Source: Micrasema longulum (Eukaryota; Arthropoda; Insecta; Trichoptera; Brachycentridae). From it: a stretch of DNA of 64,000 bases. The stretch is from contig JAGVSM010003526.1 of the NCBI GenBank assembly GCA_022494885.1, forward strand, positions 62,001 through 126,000. Reading direction: 5' to 3'. This document shows positions 32,901 to 41,169 of this stretch, in pieces. Positions within the stretch are counted from its first letter, which is position 1, and each line of letters begins with the position of its first letter. The notes beneath the pieces were generated by a model. It saw only the letters and a program-made list of their open reading frames with translations. It was not told the DNA's origin and did not search any database. A program made the translations under genes and the position numbers.

Positions 32901-33473
32901 CGACTTGTATGACCGCGACCGGTGTAAAATTGGCCATTTGGGGATGTAATATATTCATTATGGTTCTTAGTGACGTTGATATTTTGTGGCTGTTGTAGAT
33001 ACAAAGATTTCTCGACCAGGCGAACACCGACAAGGTTGCCTTTACTGGACTTAATCTGTTCTCCATCACTAGAGGACTCATCCTTAAGGTACAATAAAAA
33101 ACGTAATTTAGTGAATTTTAATAACGCGCCATGTACAAAAAATTCCCAAAAAGTAACGCAGTATAGAAATCAAATTTCTGATAAGGATCTGAAAATTGTT
33201 ATGAAATAAATCATTTTCAATAATGATGTAATAACTTGTATTTACATATAAGTTTTTAATTTTAAAAAATACTTAGTACACTTCCACTTATTTATTTTGA
33301 CCAATTAGCGCTTTCAATAAGAAGTCGTTTATTCATTGCAGATTGCTGGAACAGTAGTTACCTACGAACTGGTATTATTGCAGTTCAATGCTCCAACAAA
33401 TAGTCGACCAGCTAACATCACAATATCTGCTAAAGATTTTGGCAGAAACTGGACCCTGAACACTTTTGTATAG
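17985..33473 (+). CDS. Sugar-clade gustatory receptor, gene 2 (11 exons seen, 5' exon not found)
   Basis: Paralogue of gene 1, same strand and same likely role as a sugar-gated channel subunit. Exons: 17985-18040, 19047-19209, 22755-22873, 25153-25341, 27377-27525, 28440-28562, 28649-28803, 29658-29711, 31895-32060, 32999-33088, 33342-33473. Together they give 464 residues ending in TAG, with no internal stop; every intron phase matches gene 1, and seven internal exons have exactly the same length. Conserved marks: FDIGLAES near the start, FHYAIGP, LWNFED, NLYLICQQMF and TYELVLLQF in TM7, then a longer tail with two N-glycosylation sequons (NIT, NWT). The first exon begins in phase 2, so a short ATG-bearing exon (35 bases in gene 1) must lie upstream; I could not place it. 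All visible splice sites are GT-AG. Introns (86-3545 bases) are expanded by transposons compared with gene 1. Confidence 0.85.
18169..18798. mobile_element. TIR DNA element, full copy (family D)
   Basis: Ends are inverted repeats: AAGGCTGTAGTCTAGTTAAA on the left, GTTTTACCAGACTACAGCCTT on the right. 630 bases, no open frame, so non-autonomous. Partial copies at 29953-30165 and 57482-57735 share TAATCGCGCAATAATAAAAA and AGACCGGCAGATTACGCC-like blocks. Lies in the first recognised intron of receptor gene 2. Confidence 0.7.
19430..20445 (-). mobile_element. 5'-truncated Jockey-like non-LTR element
   Basis: The minus strand begins in the reverse transcriptase catalytic box (FADDNKVLKL near 20440), continues through NEWCDINCLQLNIDQCK and the open segment at 20233-19958 (IKDLGITLDS, LVRPHLEYASPIWSP), then a shifted frame to 19622. 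The 3' end is an AATAA-repeat tail near 19430. Frameshifts and stops make it inactive. Sits in an intron of receptor gene 2. Confidence 0.8.
20560..20660 (-). repeat. Repeat C copy
   Basis: TTCCCGCAAAAACGGTCATT, CCATTGGCCACGCCCCTAA and TCATGTTTATTTGTTCC are the reverse complement of units at 26336-26745. Confidence 0.6.
20865..20965. mobile_element. Half copy of the long-arm palindromic MITE
   Basis: ACGGGAGAGCAAAAACAAAG through GAATTGCCAAACATGTGTCT matches the left arm and centre of 14952-15122; the right arm is missing. Confidence 0.6.
21300..21890 (+). mobile_element. 5'-truncated CR1/Jockey-like non-LTR element
   Basis: Translates as SMLQYGIVGWGSACANIL, then after stops a C-terminal thumb-like tail; this is the 'Q-YGI-GWG' segment also seen at 62155 (minus) and 40600 (plus). 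Ends with ATAAATAAACAACTACAACA. Within the large intron 19210-22754 of receptor gene 2. Confidence 0.6.
22330..22735 (-). mobile_element. CR1-like non-LTR ORF2 C-terminal relic
   Basis: The minus strand reads RATKLSPSIKRLPYVERLK, then LGLLTI, LIETYKILN and a final helix-rich part, with one or two frameshifts. This is the standard end of CR1/L2-type reverse transcriptase proteins (family layout RATKL...YEERL..LGL.TL...DLI..YKIL). It stops just before the exon at 22755. Confidence 0.7.
23097..23280 (+). mobile_element. SINE family 1, best copy
   Basis: tRNA-derived head: A box TGGTGTAGTGGTCAAG, B box GGGTTCGATTCCCGG. Then a ~95-base body ending GGCCTCCTGGCCTGTTGTGG, and an A-rich tail. A reversed copy is at 11893-12061. 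It lies in intron 22874-25152 of receptor gene 2. Not a functional tRNA: the head lacks acceptor-stem pairing. Confidence 0.8.
23346..24223 (-). mobile_element. Mariner-like DNA transposon, internally decayed
   Basis: Inverted ends TGTTCAAA...TTTGAACA sit between TA dinucleotides (23344-23345 and 24224-24225), the Tc1/mariner target duplication. The minus strand reads, across frameshifts and stops, VRDFLVKNNVIFHAPYSPDL, APSDVFLSAKLKL and YKKCHEDWYKRW, then GDYFEGD, the C-terminal part of a mariner transposase. At 878 bases it lacks the N-terminal half. Non-functional; within an intron of receptor gene 2. Confidence 0.8.
24488..24665 (+). mobile_element. SINE family 2, diverged + strand copy
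   Basis: B-box-like GGGTTTGATTCTCGACAT followed by CCTGGACTGGCACCTGAACC, the complement of CAGGTACCAGTCCAGG in the minus-strand copies. The A box is weak. Confidence 0.5.
24690..25110 (-). mobile_element. RTE-like non-LTR fragment
   Basis: ~80% like 33573-34030 in the same orientation: CTGCTTTTGATATGACCAGA, TTTGGTTTATCTAAT, TTCTATGTTTCACTTCCATA. Encodes, with stops, the end of the polyprotein (LRRM...MYDR...RWFGHVER). Ends 40 bases before the receptor exon at 25153. Confidence 0.7.
25570..26000 (+). repeat. Repeat family A copy
   Basis: Complete core in forward orientation: AAATCCAGCCAGTCTACAAA, TTTTCAGGCGTTGCCTAGG, GGGCAGAATGGTGAATGTTG and GACTTCCATATTCCCTTC at both ends, showing the end unit twice. 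Confidence 0.7.
26218..26335 (+). repeat. Dispersed repeat, second copy at 38970-39090
   Basis: Shares AATACCGATAAAAATAT, GAAATGGATT and GAAAAATGTTTTCATRCATAA with 38970-39090 in the same orientation. No coding potential. Confidence 0.5.
26370..26745 (+). repeat. Repeat C, two tandem copies
   Basis: Two head-to-tail units (about 26400-26565 and 26585-26745) each hold ACAAATAAACATGAATYG, GGGGYGTGGCYAATGGARTC and GCGGGAATTCAAAAT. A reversed unit is at 20560-20660. The 101-codon open frame over the first unit is incidental. Confidence 0.6.
26930..27365 (-). repeat. Repeat family A copy, abutting a receptor exon
   Basis: Reverse core (GGCATTTACTGGGCTTATG, CATTGGCTGGTTTAAGTGG, GGTGAGATTCATCCGGCTGA, CTAGGCAACGCCTGAAAAC), then end unit TCCCTAGGGAGTTATTC and a forward end fragment. 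It stops ~10 bases before the splice acceptor of the exon at 27377. Confidence 0.7.
27578..27640 (-). repeat. Repeat family A fragment
   Basis: GACCTGTCACTGGCTGGTTT and GGCCACTTTACACACTGAG are the reverse core of family A, ~60 bases only. Confidence 0.55.
27870..28330 (-). mobile_element. Non-LTR ORF2 C-terminal relic
   Basis: The minus strand reads DMNCNC, then VQDDPHLLRCPQI and LRVATDKAISVASHW in near-adjacent frames: a cysteine-rich (zinc-knuckle-like) end of a non-LTR polyprotein. Same family as 120-430. Located in an intron of receptor gene 2. Confidence 0.55.
28810..29640. other. Intron sequence without recognisable elements
   Basis: AT-rich intron of receptor gene 2 between exons 28649-28803 and 29658-29711. 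No TIR, SINE or coding remnant seen. Confidence 0.4.
29953..30165. mobile_element. Family D TIR element, left-end fragment
   Basis: AAGGCTGTAGTCTGGTAAAA is the family's terminal repeat; the interior TAATCGCGCAATAATAAAAA matches 57482-57735. The right end is missing. Confidence 0.6.
30490..31370 (-). mobile_element. Jockey-like non-LTR element, 5'-truncated
   Basis: The minus strand has VKKIKDLGVIFDDKLTCVPH near 31310 followed, after stops, by an open piece at 30996-30754 (LISICNRRGISDLVLFFKLFNNV, RQRGTTQNTSF). The 3' end, TACTTTGTCAAAGGCGTAAGCC, recurs at 63410-63465. Sits in intron 29712-31894 of receptor gene 2. Confidence 0.7.
31380..31850. repeat. Repeat family A, palindromic (foldback) arrangement
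   Basis: The left part (ACAACAGAGATGGAGAATAC, TAAGGGAATATGGAAGTC) and the right part (ACTTCCATATTCCCTTATTT, GTATTCTCCATCTCTGTTGT at ~31762) are inverted repeats of ~75 bases around the reversed core with CTAGGCAACGCCTGAAAAC. A forward end unit follows. It lies just before the receptor exon at 31895. Confidence 0.75.
32195..32395 (+). repeat. Repeat family A copy, left portion
   Basis: TTTTCAGGGGTTGCCTAGTA, TCTCACCCGCATAATGAAGG and GCAGAATGGTGAATGTTACA. The copy is split by the non-LTR insertion at 32390-32562 and resumes at 32563. Confidence 0.65.
32390..32562 (+). mobile_element. Short 3' end of a non-LTR element inside repeat A
   Basis: The reverse complement matches 50105-50290, the 3' end of the element at 50105-51010 (TTGCCATTTGGCAATAAGCC, GCCAATGTACAATTAGC). 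It ends in AAATAAATAAA. TAAAGTG on both sides is a likely target duplication. Only ~170 bases were copied. Confidence 0.7.
32563..32740 (+). repeat. Repeat family A copy, right portion
   Basis: Resumes the split copy: TCAGTCAATGACAGGTCATA, AGCCCTGTAGATGCTTAGAC, CATCTCTGTTGTAATATG and end unit CTCCCCAGGGAGTTGAATCC. Confidence 0.65.
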
Positions 33474-33541
33474 ACTTTCATCTTATTGCTTATTGCGTGT
33501 ACATTTTTCCTTGCTTGTTGTTGTTTTTATTATTTATGTAA

Positions 33542-34374
33542 CAATTACCTACTACTACTACTACTACTACCATCACGCCATTTCCCCGTAGGGGTAGGCA
33601 GAGAGAATGGACCGCCACACACGTCTATCCTGGCATACAATCCTAGCCTCTTCCACATTCATACATCTTGTCATACATACCCTTCGGTTCTGTCTGCTTT
33701 TGACATGACCAGACTTAAGATTTTGGTTTATCTGATCATGCCACGTCTTCCTTGGTCGTCCTCGTCTAACGTTGCCGTTCATTTTTTGCCATATATACTT
33801 GTTTTACCATTCTCTCGTCGTCCATTCGTTCTACGTGACCAAACCATCTCAGAGACCCCTTCTTAATCTTATCAATTATACTTGTCTCAGATTTACACTC
33901 TCGCCTGATTTCATCATTCGTAACCCTGTCATACATTGATTTCCCCCACATTCGTCTAAGAGATCGCATTTCAACCGCGTTCACTCGGCTTTCATCCTTC
34001 CTCTGCCAGTTCCATGTTTCCCTTCCATACATAAGTGTTGGGACTAAAACTCCGTTGTGCACTGCCAGTTTAGCTTCGATTGACATATTTTTATTAGAAA
34101 TTACTGTGCTTAGTGCTCCGTTCATTTTGTTGCCCGCATTCACTCTTCTTTCAACATCTTTTGCTACTCTTCCATCTCTTGAAAACATGATTCCCAGATA
34201 CACAAATTCTTCTACTTGCTCGAGACATTCGTTGTTCACATTTATTATGCAGTCAGTAACCTCACTATCCCTTTCAAATACCATCACTTTTGACTTACTT
34301 TCGTTCATCGCCCATTCGCTCTCCAGGCATACATCATACATTCTAGAGACTATTTGCTGCAAATCAATTACCTA
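33542..34374 (-). mobile_element. 5'-truncated RTE-like non-LTR element with 10-bp target duplication
   Basis: CAATTACCTA occurs at 33542-33551 and 34365-34374, flanking the insert. The minus strand encodes the C-terminal part of the reverse transcriptase protein (YLGIMFSRDGRVAKDVERRV, LVPTLMYGRETWNW, RWFGHVERMDD, then GRPRKTWHDQ) and ends LSAYPYGEMA before a (GTA)n tail, the microsatellite tail usual in RTE elements. A one-base shift in an A-run near 33780 splits the frame. It is 68 bases past the stop codon of receptor gene 2, so it may lie in its 3' UTR. Confidence 0.85.
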
Positions 34375-34384
34375 TCTTTTGTAA

Positions 34385-35405
34385 TTCGGTTTGGTTGTTA
34401 ACTGCTTCTTAATTAAACTATGTATAGAAATTACACTCGGTTTGCTGAACAAAATATGATAAATTAACTCAATTTTGTGTATAAATTTTAAATATCATGA
34501 TATGTAGATTATCTTAAGATTCTATCACTTATTAATTTTAGAGTCCCAGTAACGCAGACCAGAAACCAATCTCTATCTAAAATTTTCAAAATATTCCACT
34601 TAATCTTTTCAAAGTTCATTTGAAATTAAAGCCTGCAATATGTGTAATCATTAATTGAATTTTATTAATATTAATAAAATATTGATTGATTTGGTGTTTA
34701 TTTTGTAGAACTCAATATTTAAACTTATAATATTAGAAATCAAACAAAATTTAAACATAAAAACCTTAATTCCCCATTACCTATTAAACACTAAGCCTCG
34801 CCCTAAACCATTGGTTTTTCTCTCAATTATGATGAATGTACATGCTATAGTTCATAGGACTATTTTTATTTTCTACTTAAGTACCTTGAATTATATAACT
34901 ATATAAGGACATTCAATCCATCTAATCTTCACATTCGTTTGTAAAATGCCCTTACAAGGCGAAACAATTGTCACGAAATTTTTGTTTTTATATTTGTAAA
35001 AAAAATAAAGTGTTCAGTAGACTCAAATCAGTGTTTGATTTCTAATATTTATAAGTTTTAATAAAATATCTTTAACTTCATTTTAAAATTAAATTTTCAA
35101 ATAAAATCCAGTTGTGATGTTTAATCTTTAATCCACAGCCTATATTGTTAATATTCAAAAGTAGATTTTACATTCAACATTTACATTTTGAGTAATATTA
35201 TAAGTTGTGTATGATTGCTTATTTGATGTTATGTATAATTTTTATGTGACAACATTTACAATAACAATATTATGTGGAAGCCTCTTATTGTACTTTATGG
35301 TATGTATTTATCATATAAATGTATGATTTTCTAAGCTTTACAACTTTTCAACTAATAATGAGAACTTAATTTATAAAATATTTAATTTAAAAACAAAAAC
35401 GCAAA
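34385..35405. other. Non-coding stretch with a possible Penelope-like tail
   Basis: TTATAATATTAGAAATCAAAC (34722-34745 region) is inverted at ~35033-35058 (TTTGATTTCTAATATTTATAA). Between them, TGCCCTTACAAGGCGAAAC resembles the dyad plus GAAAC of Penelope-like tails. No coding sequence. Confidence 0.3.
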
Positions 35406-35409
35406 CTTT

Positions 35410-36070
35410 TAAACAAATATTTATATTCGACTCCCACAGTAAATAAAGCAAATCCACGTAAACAATGGAGGCGGATTCTTTTTATAAATGACATTTTTTC
35501 AAAACAATCATCAAATTTCCTACCATCAAACTTTAAACCGGCTTTCTACACAACTAATAATATTGGAACATTGGAAAAACTAAAAGAAACTTTAATATTA
35601 GAGTAAAAGAACACTTAAGATGCTTAAATAATAATAATTTTTCCGAATTCGCAAATCATCTGATAGAAAATAATCATAACTTCAATAACACTGGATTAAA
35701 AGTTCTTCATGTTGAAAATAAAATATTAAAATTAGACAACTTAGAAATCTTAGAAATTAAAAAAGCGATTCATAATAAAAAAACAATAATTAATAAAAAA
35801 ATTAACCATATTTCTTTTAGTCCTCTCCTGACTTACTTCGAAAATAAGGATATCAAATTACCACCCGTGTAAGAAAAAAACCACTTGATTTATTGGGTCC
35901 ACGTGTAGTATTTAGTGAACATGATAGAAATAAAATAAAATAAAAAGGAATCAATTCATTAGTTACGTAAACCTTGAAAAAGAAGCTTGTTTGCTTTGAA
36001 ACCGGTCGGTGAAAAATAAAAATTAGTAGTTAAAAACAAAGTTGTTTTATTTATTTTATTATAATGAATA
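35410..36070 (+). mobile_element. Penelope-like element 3' part with GIY-YIG-type C-terminus
   Basis: Translates with stops early on, then cleanly: RVKEHLRCLNNNNFSEFANH, LIENNHNF, LKVLHVENKILKLDNLEILE, which has the R..EH...FA.HL...NH...LE layout of the C-terminal part of the Penelope GIY-YIG endonuclease. The coding part ends IKLPPV. A 3' tail follows (35905-36070) with a degenerate hammerhead-like dyad (GAAGCTTGTTTGCTTTGAAAC). Copies of the tail are at 4500-4692, 41390-41530 and 58140-58240. Confidence 0.7.
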
Positions 36071-36074
36071 ACCA

Positions 36075-36543
36075 ACTCTAATGTATGGGAACGAAGTATG
36101 GAATTGGAAAAATAATGATGAAAGTAGGTTGAATGCTGTCGAAATGCGATCCCTCAGGCGAATGTGTGGTAAAACGATGTATGATAGGTGCACAAATGTC
36201 GAGATCCGTGAAGTGTGTAAGGCTGAGACATGCATTATTGACAGAATCAAGAAAGGAGTGCTGCGTTGGTTTGGACATGTAGAGCGAATAGACAGCGAAA
36301 GAACGGCTAAAAGGATCTACGATGCAAATGTTGATGGATGCAGAAAACGAGGAAGACCGAGAAAGACATGGCACGATCAAGTCCATCAAATACTTGAAGA
36401 TGGACATGTCAAAAGTAGGAATAATCGGCGTGCGTGCATAAGAAGATGTATGAATGTAGAGGAAGCGAGGTCTGTATGCCAAGATAGAGTGTTATGGCGT
36501 TCTATCCTCTCTGCCTACCCCTACGGGGAAACGGCGTGATGGT

Positions 36544-36577
<34 letters not shown>

Positions 36578-36580
36578 AAT
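36075..36580 (+). mobile_element. RTE-like non-LTR element, 5'-truncated, frame still open
   Basis: A 152-codon open frame (36081-36539) encodes the same protein tail as the copy at 33542-34374: MYGNEVWNWKNNDESRLNAV, LRWFGHVERIDSE, GRPRKTWHDQ, ILSAYPYGETA, then TGA and a (TTG)n tail at 36543-36577. The lack of stops suggests a young insertion. It directly abuts the Penelope-like tail on its left. Confidence 0.8.
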
Positions 36581-36599
36581 AACCACACAGTTAGTGCTT

Positions 36600-37285
36600 T
36601 AAATATAAACTTTATTTTATTTATTTATATTTTTTTCCATTATGAAGTACGATTAATACTAAACAAAAATTGACCTCACTGGGGTTACCCGTGCCGAGGA
36701 CGCTTAAGAATATACTTTTTTTTAATGGATTACTTAAAGGACTAGACAGGAAGCTGGAATATGTTTCCCAAATCAAAATATAATTTTGATTTCAAGTCCT
36801 TTCTCATTTCATTCATGTAGGTATGTTTTAAAATCTTTTTTTATATATTTTTAATTTTTAAACCCATAATATTTTGATGTGACTCGACAATTGATGTAAA
36901 AATATGTACTATTATGTATGAAATAAATAATACACTGACACTCCGGAACGTGCCTGTGGGCCAGTGGAGTGGCTACATCCATAATTTAAAAGGAAAAGTT
37001 TTTAAATATACCTATTGTATAAACATATTTTTTGCAAACTATGTATTCGTATTATATATTGGATTACATAAATAAGTTTTTGAAAAATTAAAAAATTATC
37101 TTTTTATATATTTTATTCATCTGTACGTGTAATGTCACCGAACTCCTCCTAAACGGCTTAACCGACTTACGTGCGGTTTTCAGAGAAATATAGATCTTTG
37201 CGCTGTGCGTGTTCGTAGATATTAAAATCTTCAATCCAATATGTAAAAAAGAACTAAGGAGCATAAATGTTTTATTCATCGATAT
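36600..37285. other. Intergenic stretch, nothing recognised
   Basis: AT-rich; short open frames only. No terminal repeats or coding remnants that I can support. Confidence 0.35.
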
Positions 37286-37289
37286 ACCA

Positions 37290-37575
37290 GGATTGCATTC
37301 GAGGAGAATGCATTTACAAAAAAATGGAATGATGTTGTTTTTTGTGTATAAAAAAGTTTGTTTTTAATGTTTACAAACAGCATTTGTTTTTTGTGGATCT
37401 CAATCAGATTATTTCCTTAAATTTCTTATAGTTTCTATCTATTTATTAATTTTGACTGAATTTTTGGTAAAACTTAAATAATTTTAAATTCAACACATTC
37501 TTAAAAATCGTATTCCAACATAAGTACACTCTTCTGTTGGTGAGACGACCGGAGTTTGACGTTTGCAAAAAGAAT
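37290..37575 (+). repeat. Dispersed repeat, related copy at 42950-43250
   Basis: Shares with 42950-43250 the order TTGTTTTTTGTGGATCTCAA/GTTTTTGTTGGGTCCCAATC, CAGATTATTTYCTTA, ACGTATTCC and AGTTTGACGTTTRCAAAAA. Diverged; no coding potential. Confidence 0.4.
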
Positions 37576-38130
37576 GCCATCGAGATGCGCTGCGATCGTT
37601 GCAAGAACACAGTGTATTATGCACCCTTAAGTGCTAATAAGGTAATGGTAATGATGAAAACAAATAATAATAATTAATAGTGCTAAAAACGGCCGCGTGG
37701 ACCGCTTTATGTCCTGCAATATGACGCATAAAAGTAATTATGGTCTTATGTCAAAAGTACCATCTCAAAGAAAAATAGTCCTTAAGAAACAATGTTTTTA
37801 AATACTGTTTTCCAAATCAAGAATCTTTAAATAATTTGTGTAATCTGCAAGTTTAAATAAGAGAAAAACCCGCACTGGAGTTAATACATTCAAAATAAAG
37901 TATACTTATTTGTATGAAAAAATAAGCTGGAATAGTTGGCTAGTTTCTTAGCTCACGCCAGGCGCTGGGCGCGCTTTATTAAAATTAATATTTACATTAG
38001 GATAAAAATACAAACGGTGGAAATGATTTAAAATAAATGGTAATTATTTAATTGTTTTTCTGTAAATACAGTTACAATAAAACATTATTATGGTTAGTCA
38101 AATATAATGGTAAGCTGCGCATAATCGCTT
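37576..38130. other. Intergenic stretch, nothing recognised
   Basis: No long frame, repeat match or RNA gene visible. Confidence 0.3.
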
Positions 38131-38149
38131 CTATACTCGGTTTGCCCCT

Positions 38150-38270
38150 GCCAACAGGACCGGATGATTCAGTATTCATAGAAAGGGTAAAAAGGAAAAA
38201 GACCACATGATGTTTTCATAAGATTGATTATGATATCAGCACCGCAAAGAGTAATACCTGATTTTCCATT
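38150..38270 (-). mobile_element. Non-LTR zinc-knuckle relic
   Basis: The minus strand aligns base by base with the cysteine motif region at 63845-63910 (TGCGGTGCTGATATCATAAT versus TGCGGATATCCTAACCAATC; both continue to a CCTTTT block). Frame destroyed. Confidence 0.35.
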
Positions 38271-38274
38271 AAAT

Positions 38275-38930
38275 TTATCATGATCTGATAAAAACTGAAT
38301 AGTTCAATGATCCGGGATTCCATGAAGATTTTGAGCTCTACCGATTAATGGGAAATATTTCCATCGTGATTGCCAAGCATCATTTTTTTATCTGACTGAG
38401 ACACATTCGTCGATTGTTCTCACAGTTTAAAAATAAATAAAATGCTACATAAAAATATATCATTTTGTGAATACGGAATCACTGAGAGTAATGTGTCTCA
38501 TTTTGAGAATGTTCTCTATGTCAACTTTAAAAACCCAGCAATTTACGAATTTGAACATTAGGGAATGTAACCTTAAAGGCATAATTTGCATCCCATTACC
38601 CCCTAAGTATCGCAGTACAGAAATGTCCCCAAGAAGTATCATTTGCAAATGGTAATTTGCACCAAAAAGTCGTTTTGCCTAATGAGTTAAATCCCAACTA
38701 GAGAATTGGATACAATCAAGTGTCAAATATTCACAAGAAAATTTTATAAGTCAAAGATTCGGGATTCGGTAGTTTTCACCAAATATTTCTTTGCGATATT
38801 TTTTTTAAATTAAGATACTTTGTTGAAGCTACGCTTAAAGTTTTGAAAATAATAAAATGTAGAAAACCGATAGAGCAACGGACACGAAGGAAATAATATT
38901 GATAATATATGTTACAACATTGCTGGGCTT
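38275..38930. other. Intergenic stretch, nothing recognised
   Basis: Short overlapping frames on both strands at 38460-38655 mirror one another and have no family features. No other structure seen. Confidence 0.3.
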
Positions 38931-38934
38931 ATGA

Positions 38935-39090
38935 CCGGTCATTCGCATGTTTAAGTAATATTTTTTTAGGGAGATATTGTGATACCGAATACCGATAAAA
39001 ATATGGGAAATAGATTTTGAAAAATTAATTGTATTTCAAAATCAATATGTGCATGGTGAAAAAATGTTTTCATGCATAATTTTTAAAATG
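38935..39090 (+). repeat. Family A scrap plus dispersed repeat copy
   Basis: GGGCTTATGACCGGTCATTC is a family A reverse-core scrap; AATACCGATAAAAATATGGG onward matches 26218-26335. Confidence 0.45.
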
Positions 39091-39284
39091 GAATTGTTTA
39101 TCGTGTATTGTGGGAATTGAAAACTATAAATATTAATAAGTACAAAAAACAAAAAAAGTTCTCGAAAATATTTCATGGATTTAAATTGTAAAAAAAGATA
39201 TACATATATCCCTATTGTTGGTTCCTAGTTGTATTAACTTTTCAATGCCCATTTTTTTCAAATTCTAACTGAAAACATATTTTA

Positions 39285-40530
39285 ATTCAATTTCAATTTC
39301 AATTTATTTATTTTAAAAACGTTTATGTACATAACAAAAAAATTCAATGCATACATAAAACGAAAAAATTAACACTAATATTTATATATACAAAAATGGT
39401 AAAAATAAAAAATACCCAGCAATTATAGAGAAAGAATGCAATCCTCTCTGAACTTTTTTTTACTAATATGAAAGATGTCAATATCCGAAGAGATACGGAT
39501 ATATTAATGTATGTTGTTTGCAAATACTGGGAAAAATAATGAATAAGAAAAAGTTTTAATTGTTCAGTTTTAATTTCATGTTTTAGTTTATGTGGAAATA
39601 TGCTACATCGGGCATTAAAAGGTTAACGTAGGGAAAATAAAAATTAACGATCCTATGAACATCTTTTTATATAATAATAAAAGTTGCGGAAACAATAATA
39701 ACTTATAATCTTTAAAAAAACACAAAAAAATCACCTTTGTACTTTAGGTAAATTACACTTTTGACAGAATACTTCCAACTGACTTTTTCTTTCAAATTTT
39801 ATCGAAAAACTTTACTCTGGTGGCGACTTTTTAAAATAAATTACGAGTATAATGGCTAGTATGTATACAATATAATAAACTAGTCGCTGAGTGATAAACA
39901 TGTTAGAAATCGATTTTTTTATTGGTATGTAGCAGATCTTCTACATTGGACATTATCCATCTATCACTCTATTAGAAAATTTTTCATAGGTGACATCTGT
40001 TGATTGGTAAAGCACAATATTGCTCAGTGACCTCGGTTGCTAAATCAAACTTAATGACGACTGAAGAGACAGAATGAGCCACATTCACCGAACATTGACA
40101 AAATGGCATAAACTTTACCATCCAACTTCTATTGATTGCTTTATTATGTGAGTGGAGGTTCGAGAGATTCAACAGAGAACGAAGGGAGTTGATTAATTAG
40201 TTTTTGATGGCAGATGTAAATATTCTTTAGTTTTGTATGGAACACTAATCGTTGGAAAATAATATCTGCAAAGTAAACTGAACCACTATTTTATTGAGTA
40301 CCTACCACGACTTAAAAGCTGAGGACCCGTCATATTTAAGAACTAAAATCAACCTAATAATTTATTATTAACATAAAAATTTTAATTTATCATTGGCCCT
40401 ATTTTTTCTGAAGCCGGCTTAGCTTGAAGATTTTTACGTGGTTTATTCTTTGGCTGAAATAGAAATTTATTAAAAAGCAGAAAAATCCACTTTTAATTAA
40501 GCATAAACCTTGCATGTAATAAGCAATTGC
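39285..40530. other. Intergenic stretch; possible non-LTR tail at its left
   Basis: TTCAATTTCAATTTATTTAT at 39290 followed by AAAACGTTTATGTACATAAC resembles the reversed 3' tail of a non-LTR element. The rest holds nothing I can name; the 62-codon minus frame at 39984-40172 is unsupported. Confidence 0.3.
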
Positions 40531-40544
40531 GTAATATATTGTCC

Positions 40545-40795
40545 ATTGTGGATACTTAAAGTATATACTATCGTTTGTGCAACTCTGTTTTGGCCTACGG
40601 TTGTATTTGTTGGGGAGGAGCTGCCAAGACTACTCTTGATCCCTTGGTTAATGTACATAAAATAATATTAAGGATAGTATTGCGAAAACCGTACAATCAT
40701 CCGAGTAAAGGTCTTTTCAAATCCTTAGACGTCCTTGACTTAAGACAAATCTACATAAAAAACTTATATATAAATATACAACTGTTATACTCGAC
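40545..40795 (+). mobile_element. Non-LTR ORF2 C-terminal fragment
   Basis: Open for 84 codons from 40575: LAYGCICWGGAAKTTLDPLV, NVHKIILRIVLRKPYNHPSK, LDVLDLRQIYIKNLYI. The 'YG-I-WGG' and 'LDLRQIYIK' blocks match the element at 61513-62530 (minus). Truncated at both ends. Confidence 0.6.
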
Positions 40796-40946
40796 GTTCA
40801 CAAAAATAGGAGCACTGAGGTGGTTGTGAGTCGTGCGCACTCAACCAGGAGTACGGTAAGAAACGATTTATTGATTCCAGTAGCACGTACAGTGGTATTA
40901 CAAAAATCATTCGATAACCATATATGCCGCAACAAATCGGATTCTT

Positions 40947-41169
40947 ATACCCGTATGCAGAGACAAAACTTAAGGTGAGGAATGTACATTCTAATTTCAA
41001 ATGCAGAGAATAACCCGAAGGTGAAGACAATAGAATGTACTTTCGTATGCAGAGACAAAACTTAAGGTGAGGAATGTACATTCTAATTTCAAATGCAGAG
41101 AATAACCCGAAGGTGAAGACAATAGAATGTACTTTCCTCACCTTAAGGTTTGTCTCTGCATACGGGTAT
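40947..41169. mobile_element. MITE with 46-base terminal inverted repeats
   Basis: The left end ATACCCGTATGCAGAGACAA mirrors the right end TTGTCTCTGCATACGGGTAT; the arms run ~46 bases to GTACATTCT/AGAATGTAC. The interior holds a 92-base exact or near-exact direct duplication (units start at 40952 and 41044). No coding capacity. Confidence 0.8.

Noticed and set aside
33486..33866. 126-codon + frame (and 34055-34384 + frame)
   Set aside because: Antisense of the RTE-like element encoded on the minus strand at 33542-34374.
36078..36482. 134-codon minus frame
   Set aside because: It is the antisense shadow of the RTE coding sequence on the + strand at 36081-36539.
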